NCBI RefSeq assembly: GCF_051535235.1
Contig: NZ_JBPPLZ010000005.1
Coordinates: 191,863 to 255,862, forward strand
Origin: Nitrobacter sp051535235
GTDB taxonomy: Bacteria; Pseudomonadota; Alphaproteobacteria; Rhizobiales; Xanthobacteraceae
Direction of reading: 5' to 3'
DNA length: 64,000 nucleotides
The notes under the pieces were generated by a model that saw only the letters and a program-made list of their open reading frames with translations, ran no database searches and was not told the origin of the DNA. Both the position numbers and the translations under genes were made by a program. Every line of letters begins with the position of its first letter. Position 1 is the stretch's first letter. Below, in pieces: positions 18,845-27,401 of the stretch.

Positions 18845-21800
18845 TCAATGAAAATCCCGCGAGCGCGGCAGGATGCGCACATTGCGCGGATGGCGGATGC
18901 GTTGCGCCGGATTGTCAGGATGATCGCGACGATCATCGTTGAGCGGTTCGGCCGGTGCAGCCGGCGACGGCAGCGGATGCCTGGGGACAAGCGCGTCGTT
19001 CGCCAGATGCATCAGTTCCGTGGAGCGATCGGTCAGTTGATCCGCGACCAGATGCACGACCTGCTCCGGGCTGCTCTGGATAGTGCCCTCCACCTCGATC
19101 AGCCGCGCCCCCATCACCTCCTTGCGATAACGCTCCATGATCTTCGGCCACACCACGATATTGGCGATGCCGGTCTCGTCCTCCAGCGTCATGAATACGA
19201 CGCCCTTGGCGCTGCCCGGCCGTTGCCGCACCAGCACCACACCCGCGCATCTGACGCGGCGCTTGTCATTGGCATGCGAGACCTCGGCACAACTGACCAC
19301 GCGCTCGCGGATGAACATCGCGCGCAGAAATTCCATCGGATGCCCCTTCAGCGACAACCGCACGGTCTGATAATCGGCGACCACCTGCTCCGGCAGCGGC
19401 ATCGCGGGCAGCGGCGCGGCATGTTCGTCCGGCAATTCGCGCGCGATGGCATGCTCGAACAGCGGCAGCGGCACATCGTCCGGCAGACGCCGCACCGCCC
19501 ACAACGCCGCGCGGCGGTCGAACCCGAGCGAGCGAAAGGCGTCGGCATCGGCCAGCAGGATCAGCGCGCGCTTCGGCAGTTTCGTATCACGGGCGAAATC
19601 CTCAATGGAGGTGAAGGGCCGCCGCCAGCGCGCGGCGACGATCCGCTCGCCCCAGTCGTCGGATGTCAGCGAAGAAGAAGATAACTGTTCTTGAGACGGC
19701 TGGTTTGAAGTCCCAATCCACGCATTGCCTGCTCTCTCCCCCCTTGTGGGGGAGAGGTGGAGAGAGGGGTATCTCAAGCACCGGTCTTGTAGCTCACCCC
19801 CCTCCCTTTCCCTCCCCCATAAGGGGGAAGGGAACAATTCCTCATCGGTCGCCTGCTGCTCGCCCCTCTCCTCATCCTTATCAACCCACTTGAACCCGTC
19901 GATCTGGCGGAAGCCGAGCCGCACCGCGTGATGCGCGCCCACGCGTTCCTCCAGAGTGTTCTGCGAATGGCTGAATGAAACATCGACCGGCCGCACCTCG
20001 ACGCCGTTCTTGCGGGCATCGCCGACGATCTGCGCCGGCGCGTAAAAACCCATCGGCTGCGAATTCAGCAAGGAACAGCAGAACGCGTCGGGATGAAAAT
20101 GCTTCAGCCACGATGAGACGTAGACGAGTTGCGCAAAACTCGCCGCGTGGCTTTCGGGAAAGCCATAAGAGCCGAATCCCTTGATCTGCTCGAAACAGTT
20201 TTTCGCGAACACCGGATCGTAGCCGCGCGCGATCATGCTGTTGACCATCTTCTCCTGGAAGGAGCCGATGGTGCCCACGTTGCGGAACGTGGCCATGGCG
20301 CGACGTAACCCATTCGCCTCTTCCGAGGTGAATTTCGCGGCGACGATGGCGATGCGCATCGCCTGTTCCTGAAACAGCGGCACGCCCAGCGTGCGTTTCA
20401 GAACATTCCGCAATTCATCCTTGTCGCCACCCTTCGGATAGGGATACGCGATCTTGTCGGAATCCATGGCGCGCCGCTTCAGGTAGGGATGCACCATGTC
20501 GCCCTGGATCGGTCCCGGCCGGACGATGGCGACCTCGATGACGAGATCGTAGAACGTGCGCGGCCTCAAGCGCGGCAGCATGTTCATCTGCGCCCGGCTC
20601 TCGACCTGGAACACGCCGAGGGATTCGCCACGGCACAGCATGTCGTAGACCGGCTTCTCATCCTGCGGGATCGTCGCCAACTCCCATCGCTCGCCCTTGT
20701 GATCCGCGATCAGGTCAAAACACTTGCGGATGCAGGTCAGCATGCCGAGCGCCAGCACGTCGACCTTCATCATCCGGAGCGCGTCGACATCGTCCTTGTC
20801 CCACTCGATGAAGGTGCGGTCGTCCATCGCCGCATTCCCAATCGGAACGTAAGTGTCGAGCCGGTCCTGCGTCAGCACGTAACCGCCGACATGTTGCGAC
20901 AGGTGACGCGGAAAGCCGATCAGTTCGGTGGCAAGTTCGACGGCGCGGCGCACCATGGGGTTTTGCGGATCGAATCCGGCCTGCCTGACCTGCATGTCGC
21001 TGACATCGTCGCCCCAGCTTCCCCAGACCGTATCGGCGAGCGCCGCCGTGACATCCTCGGTCAGGCCCAGCGCCTTGCCCACGTCGCGGATGGCGCTGCG
21101 CGGCCGATAGTGAATGACGGTGGCGATGATCGCGGCGCGGTGACGGCCGTAGCGGCGGTAGACATATTGCATGACCTCCTCGCGGCGCGAATGCTCGAAA
21201 TCGACGTCGATATCGGGCGGCTCCAGCCGCTCCTTGGAAATGAAACGTTCGAACAGCAGATCGACCTTGGTGGGATCGACCGAGGTGATGCCAAGCACGT
21301 AGCACACGGCCGAATTCGCCGCCGAGCCGCGCCCCTGGCACAGGATGTTCTGCGCGCGCGCCCAGTGCACGATGTCATGCACGGTGAGGAAGTAATGGGC
21401 GTAGTCGAGTTCGGCGATCAGGTTCAATTCCTTGCGGAGAACTGTTTTCAGATCTTCATTCGCACCTCCCGGAAAATATGTTTCGACACCCGCCCACGTA
21501 AGGTCCTCCAGATGACGCTGCGCCGTCTTGCCCGGCGGCACCGGCTCGTCGGGATACTGGTATTTGAGCTGATCCAGCGAAAATTCGATGCGCGATGCGA
21601 ACGTTACCGTCTCGGCGATCGCCTCCGGAATATCGCGAAACAGCACCGCCATCTCATGGGCAGGCTTCAGATGCCGCTCGGCGTTGGTGTCCAGCTTGCG
21701 ACCGATGGCATCGATCGCAGCCTTTTCGCGGATGCAGGTCAGCACATCCTGCAAGGGACGGCGCGCGGGATGATGGTACAGCACCTCGTTGGTTGCGAGC

Positions 21801-22369
21801 AGCGGCACGCGCGCGGTGGTTGCGATCCGCTGCAATCGCAGCAGGCGGCGACGGTCGTCGCCGCGATAGAGCAGGCTTGCCGCGAGCCAGACGCCATCCG
21901 CGCTGCTCTGCCGCAATCGCTCCAGCACTTTCAGCGCGGCTGTCGTCTCGAAACGATGCGGCAAGGACAGCACGAGACACTGGCCTTCGGCAAACTCCAG
22001 CAAATCATCCAATGTCAGATGACATTCGCCCTTCTCCGCTACCAGCTTGCCTTTGCTGAGCAACTGACATAGCCGGCCATAGGCATCACGGTCGTGAGGA
22101 TAAACGAGAATGTCTGGCGTCCCATCGATGAAAACGAGACGCGATCCGATCAGCAGCCGCGGCTTGTAGCGGACTTTGGGATTTTCCAGTTCGGTATAAG
22201 CACGCACCACGCCCGCCAGCGTATTACGGTCGGCAATGCCAATCATCGGAAGGCGCAATTCGCTGGCCTGATGCACATACTCCTGCGGATGCGACCCGCC
22301 GTGCAGGAACGAGAAATTGGTCGTGATGCCGATTTCGGCATAGGCCGGACTATCGCGCGGATGCTTCAT
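18845..22369 (-). CDS. dnaE2: Error-prone DNA polymerase DnaE2 (ImuC)
   Basis: C-family polymerase of the SOS mutasome, performing translesion synthesis with ImuA and ImuB. 1174 residues versus about 1080-1130 usual. Starts with a PHP domain (YAEIGITTNFSFLHGGSHPQEY), then the polymerase core with the catalytic PDIDVDFEHSRREE aspartates and GRGSAANSAVCYVLGIT. It ends with an OB fold (VVFMTLEDETGIANIVVWP). Its ATG overlaps the imuB stop by four bases. Residues ~846-880 are encoded by an intergenic-type repeat and are absent from the family norm, explaining the extra length; the frame stays open. LexA control is expected from the upstream box. Confidence 0.95.
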   Translation of the reverse strand: MKHPRDSPAYAEIGITTNFSFLHGGSHPQEYVHQASELRLPMIGIADRNTLAGVVRAYTELENPKVRYKPRLLIGSRLVFIDGTPDILVYPHDRDAYGRLCQLLSKGKLVAEKGECHLTLDDLLEFAEGQCLVLSLPHRFETTAALKVLERLRQSSADGVWLAASLLYRGDDRRRLLRLQRIATTARVPLLATNEVLYHHPARRPLQDVLTCIREKAAIDAIGRKLDTNAERHLKPAHEMAVLFRDIPEAIAETVTFASRIEFSLDQLKYQYPDEPVPPGKTAQRHLEDLTWAGVETYFPGGANEDLKTVLRKELNLIAELDYAHYFLTVHDIVHWARAQNILCQGRGSAANSAVCYVLGITSVDPTKVDLLFERFISKERLEPPDIDVDFEHSRREEVMQYVYRRYGRHRAAIIATVIHYRPRSAIRDVGKALGLTEDVTAALADTVWGSWGDDVSDMQVRQAGFDPQNPMVRRAVELATELIGFPRHLSQHVGGYVLTQDRLDTYVPIGNAAMDDRTFIEWDKDDVDALRMMKVDVLALGMLTCIRKCFDLIADHKGERWELATIPQDEKPVYDMLCRGESLGVFQVESRAQMNMLPRLRPRTFYDLVIEVAIVRPGPIQGDMVHPYLKRRAMDSDKIAYPYPKGGDKDELRNVLKRTLGVPLFQEQAMRIAIVAAKFTSEEANGLRRAMATFRNVGTIGSFQEKMVNSMIARGYDPVFAKNCFEQIKGFGSYGFPESHAASFAQLVYVSSWLKHFHPDAFCCSLLNSQPMGFYAPAQIVGDARKNGVEVRPVDVSFSHSQNTLEERVGAHHAVRLGFRQIDGFKWVDKDEERGEQQATDEELFPSPLWGREREGGELQDRCLRYPSLHLSPTRGERAGNAWIGTSNQPSQEQLSSSSLTSDDWGERIVAARWRRPFTSIEDFARDTKLPKRALILLADADAFRSLGFDRRAALWAVRRLPDDVPLPLFEHAIARELPDEHAAPLPAMPLPEQVVADYQTVRLSLKGHPMEFLRAMFIRERVVSCAEVSHANDKRRVRCAGVVLVRQRPGSAKGVVFMTLEDETGIANIVVWPKIMERYRKEVMGARLIEVEGTIQSSPEQVVHLVADQLTDRSTELMHLANDALVPRHPLPSPAAPAEPLNDDRRDHPDNPAQRIRHPRNVRILPRSRDFH
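19731..19834. repeat. GC/purine-skewed repeat embedded in dnaE2
   Basis: Two C-rich/G-rich hairpins: arms CTCTCCCCC/GGGGGAGAG at 19734-19742 and 19748-19756, and an imperfect one around 19811-19833 with loop ATAA. This type normally lies between genes. Here it is translated on the minus strand as FPSPLWGREREGG...HLSPTRGERAGN, without a stop or frameshift. Confidence 0.75.
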
Positions 22370-24072
22370 GCGAACAACCCGTGCAAGAACCAGCGGAACG
22401 TCCGGACTTCACGCCCGTAAGTTCCTTCGCGATAAAGCCAGTACCGCACGCCTTCCCTATCCTCGGCACGAAAATAATCACGCGTCAGCGCGCTGCCATC
22501 GGCGCGCGCGACTGCCACCTCGCCTTGTGGCGGATGCAGGCGCATGAATTCATCGTCGGGTTCGGGCGACAAGGGCTGCTCGCAGCGATTCCACCATTCC
22601 ATGGCGATGCGTTCGGGTCCTTCGACGTGTGCAATGAGACACTGGCGATGACGCCATTTGAACTGTGCCGGCGGTCCATCCGGAAACATCGCCGTCACCT
22701 CGATCGGCTCCGGCGGCGCAAACATGCGCAGCGGCCGCAGCGGCGGCTCGCCCTCGATACGCTCCAACCATTCGGCACGCATGGCCGCCGCAAGACTCTG
22801 TTGCGCCGGCACCGGGAACGACGCGCGCTCCGGAATGTGGGTGTCCTGCGGCAGATGCACGACGACGCGATGGCTGCCGATGCGGGCGGCAAGACGATCG
22901 ACCAGCGCCGCCACCTCGTCATTGTCCCTGACATGCGTGTCGAGGTCGCGCTGCTCCTGTATCACGAGATCGGTCCGGACGGCGGACAGCCGCACCAGAT
23001 CGAAGCCGAAACCGGGGTCGAGCGGATCGGCCAGCGCATCGAGCCGCTCGCGGAACAGGCGATCGATGGTCTCGCCGCGCGTGACCGGACGTCCGGTCTC
23101 GACGGCAATGACGCGCACCGCGCCGTCGGTGCGGAAAAAACCTGCTTCCAGCCGCCGCGCTCCCTTGCCCTGTTTCTCCATCGCGGCGATGAGCGTGCGC
23201 GCAAGACCCGCCAGCGTCATCGCGATCGCGCCGTCGGTGGCGATCGGCTCGGCGAAGCGCCTCTCGACGATAAAATCCGGCAGCGGCTTGCGCGGGTTGA
23301 TCGGCGCATCGCCCTGCCCCAGCGCCTGCTCCAGCAGCGCCGTGAACGCCGCCCCGAACCGCGCCGCGATCTCGTGGCGGCCGCGCGCGGCGACATCGCC
23401 GATGGTTTTCAGCCCGGCGCGGCGCAGCCCGCGCGTGATCGCGTCATCCGCGCCAAGCGTGAACACTGGCAGCGCCGCAACCGCTCCTGCCTCCTCGCCG
23501 GGCGCAACGATCCGGCCATGGGCATGGCGCGTCAGCGCCCGCGCGCAGGCCGGCGTGCCGGCGATCGCCGCGCTGACGACAAAACCCTGCCGCGTCAGCG
23601 CGCCGCATAGAGCATTCATAAGCGCCGCTTCGCCGCCGAACAGATGCGCGCAGCCGGTGATGTCCAGAAGCAGACCATGCGGCGGATCGAGCGCCACCAG
23701 CGGCGTGAAGCGGTCGCACCAGTCGACGATGCCGTTCAGGGTTTTGCCGTCGGCCATCTCATCGGCATCGAACACGTCGATGTCGGGACAGATCGCGCGG
23801 GCATTGGCCAGCGGCAACCCGACCGCGAGACCAATCCGCGCGGCCGCGCCATCCAGCGCGGCGACGACCAGCGCATTGTTCTGTTTGGCGACGACGATGC
23901 GGGGGGATATCTCCTTCATTGCCGGGCTTGATTGCGAAGCACGATAGGCTTCACCCAGCCCGCCGGAGCGCAACAACTCGCGCGCGATCCGGTCGGTCGG
24001 CAGGCGCGGCAGCCACAGGCTGAGGATGCGTCTGTGCGTCACGGATCGAGACGTCACGGAAGAGGCACTCAT
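22366..24072 (-). CDS. imuB: ImuB, inactive Y-family polymerase-like mutasome protein
   Basis: Adaptor of the ImuA-ImuB-DnaE2 mutasome, linking the polymerase to the beta clamp. About 568 residues from the ATG at 24072. The opening RILSLWLPRLPTDR replaces the catalytic acidic motif of active Y-family polymerases, as in known ImuB proteins. Also visible: VAALDGAAARIGLAVGLPLANARAICP, GLLLDITGCAHLFGGE and the helix-hairpin-helix-like LRRAGLKTIGDVAAR. The start overlaps imuA by about 120 bases in another frame; a GTG at 24042 would shorten this to about 90. Second gene of the operon. Confidence 0.93.
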   Translation of the reverse strand: MSASSVTSRSVTHRRILSLWLPRLPTDRIARELLRSGGLGEAYRASQSSPAMKEISPRIVVAKQNNALVVAALDGAAARIGLAVGLPLANARAICPDIDVFDADEMADGKTLNGIVDWCDRFTPLVALDPPHGLLLDITGCAHLFGGEAALMNALCGALTRQGFVVSAAIAGTPACARALTRHAHGRIVAPGEEAGAVAALPVFTLGADDAITRGLRRAGLKTIGDVAARGRHEIAARFGAAFTALLEQALGQGDAPINPRKPLPDFIVERRFAEPIATDGAIAMTLAGLARTLIAAMEKQGKGARRLEAGFFRTDGAVRVIAVETGRPVTRGETIDRLFRERLDALADPLDPGFGFDLVRLSAVRTDLVIQEQRDLDTHVRDNDEVAALVDRLAARIGSHRVVVHLPQDTHIPERASFPVPAQQSLAAAMRAEWLERIEGEPPLRPLRMFAPPEPIEVTAMFPDGPPAQFKWRHRQCLIAHVEGPERIAMEWWNRCEQPLSPEPDDEFMRLHPPQGEVAVARADGSALTRDYFRAEDREGVRYWLYREGTYGREVRTFRWFLHGLFA

Positions 24073-24763
24073 CACATTTCCACTCCATGATCCATTGGCC
24101 GGTCCGGCCATGACGATTGCGGACAAGCTGCGTCTCGAACACGGGCGCGCCCCACGTCTGCCACGCCGCGCATGGCGGCGAGCGCGCCGGGCGCACGATC
24201 CACCGCGTCTCCGCTGTCGAAGGCAACGGCGTCGCCGCCACCCGCAGAAGCAGCCCGGTAACCCCGGAGGTCCCCGCCGCCAGCGTCAGCCTGCGGCTGG
24301 CGACAAGATCGAGCAGACGCGTCTCGCCCCATATCTCCATGACCACGGCACCGAGCGCATCGCAGGCCAGCGCATCGGCCGCCGTCCGCAACGCGCTCTC
24401 CACATCTGATGCATGGACCGTCACCAACAGACACGGATCGAGACCGAACTCGCGCCATCCGCGCATCGACAGCGCACCGGATTCGCGCGCGGCAAAATCC
24501 TGCCGCACCCAGAGCAGCGGCCGGTTTGCGCATATCCGCTGCGCAAGACCCGCGATGAAGCCGCTCGCCGCCGCGCCGTGCCGCCCTTCCGCGAACACCT
24601 CGTGCACGGCGCCACGCGCAAGCCCGCCCTGCAGCTCGGCATCCGCCTCGTCATGACCGAGCGCGGCCCGGCCCGGCATTCCGCCGCCGTGACCGGCCTC
24701 GATGCGCGCGATGCGGTCGCGCAGACGCGCAAGCGTCTCTGCGCTGCTCCGGTTTCCAGTCAT
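23951..24763 (-). CDS. imuA: ImuA, RecA-like mutasome accessory protein
   Basis: First gene of the SOS mutagenesis operon. 270 residues from the ATG at 24763. RecA/SulA-like core: GGLARGAVHEVFAEGRHGAAASGFIAGLAQR near the N-terminus, RPLLWVRQD, and ESALRTAADALACDALGAVVMEIWG. The C-terminus ends SIRDAQTHPQPVAAAPADRPDRARVVALRRAG, the usual ImuA tail. An upstream ATG at 24805 lies only three bases from the LexA box and would be upstream of the likely transcription start, so 24763 is preferred. Acts in the cytoplasm with ImuB and DnaE2. Confidence 0.9.
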   Translation of the reverse strand: MTGNRSSAETLARLRDRIARIEAGHGGGMPGRAALGHDEADAELQGGLARGAVHEVFAEGRHGAAASGFIAGLAQRICANRPLLWVRQDFAARESGALSMRGWREFGLDPCLLVTVHASDVESALRTAADALACDALGAVVMEIWGETRLLDLVASRRLTLAAGTSGVTGLLLRVAATPLPSTAETRWIVRPARSPPCAAWQTWGAPVFETQLVRNRHGRTGQWIMEWKCDECLFRDVSIRDAQTHPQPVAAAPADRPDRARVVALRRAG

Positions 24764-24807
24764 GATCACAATCCGCCCGTGACAATGAACTCGCGGCGGA
24801 GTCAATT

Positions 24808-24822
24808 GTTCACGTTATGTTC
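24808..24822. promoter_or_regulatory. LexA/SOS box, GTTC-N7-GTTC
   Basis: Exact direct repeat GTTC ACGTTAT GTTC, the established alphaproteobacterial LexA operator (GTTC-N7-GTTC). It lies 45 bases before the imuA start and about 150 bases before the divergent udgX start. Confidence 0.9.
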
Positions 24823-24823
24823 T

Positions 24824-24854
24824 ATAATAAGCTCACCAGGCGGCCGGGAGTCAA
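24824..24854 (-). promoter_or_regulatory. Candidate sigma-70 promoter of imuA-imuB-dnaE2
   Basis: On the minus strand TTGACT (24854-24849) and TATTAT (24829-24824) are separated by 19 bases (18 if TTATTA is used). The element lies immediately upstream of the LexA box, so repressor would sit over the transcription start. Confidence 0.5.
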
Positions 24855-24969
24855 CCAGCTTTTCGCACACGATTTTAGCTCACGAATCCAAAGGCATCAA
24901 AGGAACGCCGGGCAGCGTCCGGAATTGCCTCAAGGGTTTTCCGTGGCAAACCCGACAGCGGAGACGCCC

Positions 24970-25584
24970 ATGACCGCCCCGCAGCTCTCCCTCCCGCGTC
25001 TGCGCGAAGAAGCCGCCGGATGCCGTGCCTGTCCGCTCTGGAAGAACGCGACGCAGACCGTGTTCGGCGAAGGGCCGGCGCCTGCGCCGATCATGCTGGT
25101 GGGCGAGCAGCCCGGCGACAAGGAAGACCTCGTGGGAAAACCGTTCGTCGGACCCGCCGGCCAGATGCTCGACCGCGCGCTGAAAGAAGCCGGTATCGAT
25201 CGCGGAAAGGTCTACGTGACGAACGCGGTGAAGCATTTCAAATTCGTGCCGCGCGGCAAGATCCGGCTGCACCAGAAACCCAACACGGCTGAGATCAGAG
25301 CCTGTCGCCAGTGGTATGAACGCGAACTCGCCACCGTCAAACCCAGGCTCGTGGTGGCGATGGGCGCAACCGCAGCGCAAAGCGTTTTCGGCAGGATCAC
25401 GCCGATCAACAAGAACCGCGGCCGGCTGATCGAGACGAACGACGGGCACAAGGCGCTGGTGACGGTACACCCGTCCTATCTCCTGCGGGTGCCCGAGGAG
25501 GATGCGAGAGCGCGCGAATACGAACGTTTTGTCGACGACCTGAAAATCGCCGCAACGCAACTGAGCCGCGACAAGGCGGCGTGA
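24970..25584 (+). CDS. udgX: UdgX-type uracil-DNA binding/glycosylase protein
   Basis: Fe-S uracil-DNA glycosylase superfamily member of 204 residues. Motif 1 reads GEQPGDKED (45-53), the UdgX form, where classic family 4 has GEAPG. TNAVKHFKF (84-92) is followed by GKIRLHQKP, with H101 matching the histidine that in characterised UdgX bonds covalently to the abasic site after uracil removal. The C-terminal motif is HPSYLL (167-172). Cysteines C18 and C21 (CRACPL) and C112 are candidate cluster ligands. The loop differs from the typical KRRIH. An in-frame frame extends upstream, but ATG 24970 gives the family-like N-terminus. Divergent from imuA. Confidence 0.85.
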   Translation: MTAPQLSLPRLREEAAGCRACPLWKNATQTVFGEGPAPAPIMLVGEQPGDKEDLVGKPFVGPAGQMLDRALKEAGIDRGKVYVTNAVKHFKFVPRGKIRLHQKPNTAEIRACRQWYERELATVKPRLVVAMGATAAQSVFGRITPINKNRGRLIETNDGHKALVTVHPSYLLRVPEEDARAREYERFVDDLKIAATQLSRDKAA

Positions 25585-25595
25585 AGCAGATCGAC

Positions 25596-25627
25596 CCGTC
25601 ATCGGCGGCCATAGCCGCCGATGACGG
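25596..25627. terminator. Bidirectional hairpin between convergent genes
   Basis: Perfect 14-base arms (25596-25609 and 25614-25627) with loop CATA, followed on plus by CCTTTCCCG. It lies 11 bases after the udgX stop and just before the DUF892 stop, a good position for shared termination. Confidence 0.7.
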
Positions 25628-25641
25628 CCTTTCCCGAAAAA

Positions 25642-26139
25642 TCAGGCAGCCAATGCCTCGGAGTTGACACCGGCTTCGGCCAGCGCCGTCAGATCCTTGT
25701 CGGTCTTGCGTTCCTGCTGCAACGTTTCATCGATCAGCTTGACGGCATCCTTCATGCCAAGCCGGACCGCCCACGCCTTCATCGTTCCGTAGCGCGCCAT
25801 CTCGTAATGTTCCACCGCCTGCGCTGCCGCAAGCAGGCCCGCGTCCAGCGCCTCGGTGCCCTTGTATTCCTCCATGACTTCCTTGCCTTCCTCAAGGAGA
25901 CCGAGAATGGCATCGCAGGTCTTGCCCTTGGCCGGCTTTTCCATCAGCTCGAAAATTCGTTCCAGGCGCTCGACCTGGCCTTCGGTCTCGTCATGGTGTT
26001 TTTCGAAAGCCGCCCGCAATTTGTCGGATGTCGCCGCCTTCGCCATCTTGGGCAGCGCTTTCAGGATCTGCTTTTCAGCAAAGTAGATGTCCTTGAGCTG
26101 ATCAAGGAACAGGTCGTGAAGATCCTTGTCTTTCGTCAT
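25642..26139 (-). CDS. DUF892 (YciE/YciF-type) ferritin-like stress protein
   Basis: 165 residues forming a four-helix ferritin-like bundle. Signature segments are LHDLFLDQLKDIYFAEKQILKALPKM, HHDETEGQVERLERIFELM, CDAILGLLEEGKEVMEEY and AVEHYEMARYGTM. The helix glutamates and the E..H pairs would bind two metal ions. Family members are strongly induced in the general stress response and proposed to be ferroxidases or to protect from oxidants; the reaction here is not proven. A textbook EcfG promoter lies 40 bases upstream of the ATG. Monocistronic, with its own terminator. Confidence 0.92.
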   Translation of the reverse strand: MTKDKDLHDLFLDQLKDIYFAEKQILKALPKMAKAATSDKLRAAFEKHHDETEGQVERLERIFELMEKPAKGKTCDAILGLLEEGKEVMEEYKGTEALDAGLLAAAQAVEHYEMARYGTMKAWAVRLGMKDAVKLIDETLQQERKTDKDLTALAEAGVNSEALAA

Positions 26140-26178
26140 TGTAGCCTCGCGCGGTTGGAGGGGAAATTCCCGCTTCCT

Positions 26179-26203
26179 AACGCGACGTGACGGGCTATGT
26201 TCC
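26179..26203 (-). promoter_or_regulatory. EcfG-type general stress promoter
   Basis: On the minus strand GGAAC (26203-26199), 16 bases, CGTT (26182-26179): an exact match to the alphaproteobacterial EcfG consensus GGAAC-N16/17-CGTT, with the -10 element 40 bases before the DUF892 start codon. Confidence 0.85.
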
Positions 26204-26228
26204 TGGGACCCTGCAAGAGCGTGGCCGC

Positions 26229-27401
26229 TCAGGCGGCGAGCATGTTCTCGACCAGCCTGATCCAGTACGAGGTGCCGTAGACGATGGCGTCGTCGTTGAA
26301 GTTGTAGGCTGGATGATGCAGGCCCGCGCTGTCGCCATTGCCGACGAAGATGAAGGCGCCGGGCCGGGCTTCCAGCATGTAGGCGAAATCCTCCGCGCCC
26401 ATCATCGGAGGCGTCTCGTGCACATTGCCCTCGCCTGCGATTTCGCTGGCGATCTTCGTCGCGGTTTCGGTCTGCCGGACGTGATTGACCGTGACCGGAT
26501 AGCCGCGACCGAACCTGACATCGATCCTTGTTCCACTCGTCAGCGCCACGCCGGCGGCGACCTCTCGTATCCGTTTCTCCATCTGGTCGCGCACGTCGGC
26601 CTTAAGCGTTCGGACGGTCCCGCCGAGTTCGACGGTCTGCGGGATGACGTTGCGGGTATTGCCGGCATGGAACTCGCATACCGAGATCACGGCGGATTCC
26701 AGCGGATCGACGTTGCGCGACACGATCGATTGCAGGGCGACGACAAGCTGTGATCCGGCCAGCACCGGATCGATGCAGAGATGCGGCCGTGCGGCGTGGC
26801 CGCCGTGCCCCTCGATCCGGAAATCGACGGCGTCGGTCGCCGCCATGATCGGACCCGGCCGGATGGCGAAGGAACCGAGCGGGACGCCCGGAAGGTTATG
26901 CATGCCGTAGACCTGATCGATCCTGAAACGGTCCATCAAACCGTCCTTGATCATCGCAGCCGCGCCGGCGCCGCCCTCCTCCGCCGGCTGGAAGATCACG
27001 ACGGCCTCGCCGGCGAAATTCCGCGTCTCAGCGAGATAGCGCGCGGCGCCGAGCAGCATCGCGGTGTGGCCGTCATGGCCGCAGGCATGCATCTTGCCGG
27101 GCGTCTTCGATGAGTAAGGCAGGTTGGTTTCCTCGTGAATCGGCAGCGCATCCATGTCCGCGCGCAGGCCTATCACCCTGATCCCGCCATCGGCGGCAGG
27201 CTTCCTGCCCTTGATGACACCGACGACGCCGGTCCGGCCGAGTCCGGTCGCAACCTCGTCACAGCCGAACTCCCGCAAGCGGTCCGCCACGAACGCCGCG
27301 GTGCGGCGCACGTCGTACAGCAGTTCCGGATGCTCGTGGATGTCCCGACGCCAGTCAGCGATATCGGATTGCAGATCGGCAACGCGGTTGACGATGGGCA
27401 T
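26229..27401 (-). CDS. M20 family amidohydrolase (hippurate hydrolase-like)
   Basis: Cytoplasmic metallo-amidohydrolase of 390 residues cleaving N-acyl amino acids. Metal ligands and catalytic residues are seen in GLRADMDALPI (D82, D84), HACGHDGHTAML (C107, H109), QPAEEGGAGA (E141, E142), and the late MGAEDFAY histidine/aspartate region. YGMHNLPGVPLG marks the dimerisation domain start. The HACGHDGH form places it with HipO/AmiA/IAA-amino-acid hydrolases (M20D); exact acyl and amino-acid specificity cannot be read. Monocistronic by spacing. Confidence 0.92.
   Translation of the reverse strand: MPIVNRVADLQSDIADWRRDIHEHPELLYDVRRTAAFVADRLREFGCDEVATGLGRTGVVGVIKGRKPAADGGIRVIGLRADMDALPIHEETNLPYSSKTPGKMHACGHDGHTAMLLGAARYLAETRNFAGEAVVIFQPAEEGGAGAAAMIKDGLMDRFRIDQVYGMHNLPGVPLGSFAIRPGPIMAATDAVDFRIEGHGGHAARPHLCIDPVLAGSQLVVALQSIVSRNVDPLESAVISVCEFHAGNTRNVIPQTVELGGTVRTLKADVRDQMEKRIREVAAGVALTSGTRIDVRFGRGYPVTVNHVRQTETATKIASEIAGEGNVHETPPMMGAEDFAYMLEARPGAFIFVGNGDSAGLHHPAYNFNDDAIVYGTSYWIRLVENMLAA

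Noticed and set aside
20489..22072. 527-codon plus-strand frame opposite dnaE2
   Set aside because: Antisense shadow; no recognisable domain and dnaE2 motifs are intact on the other strand.
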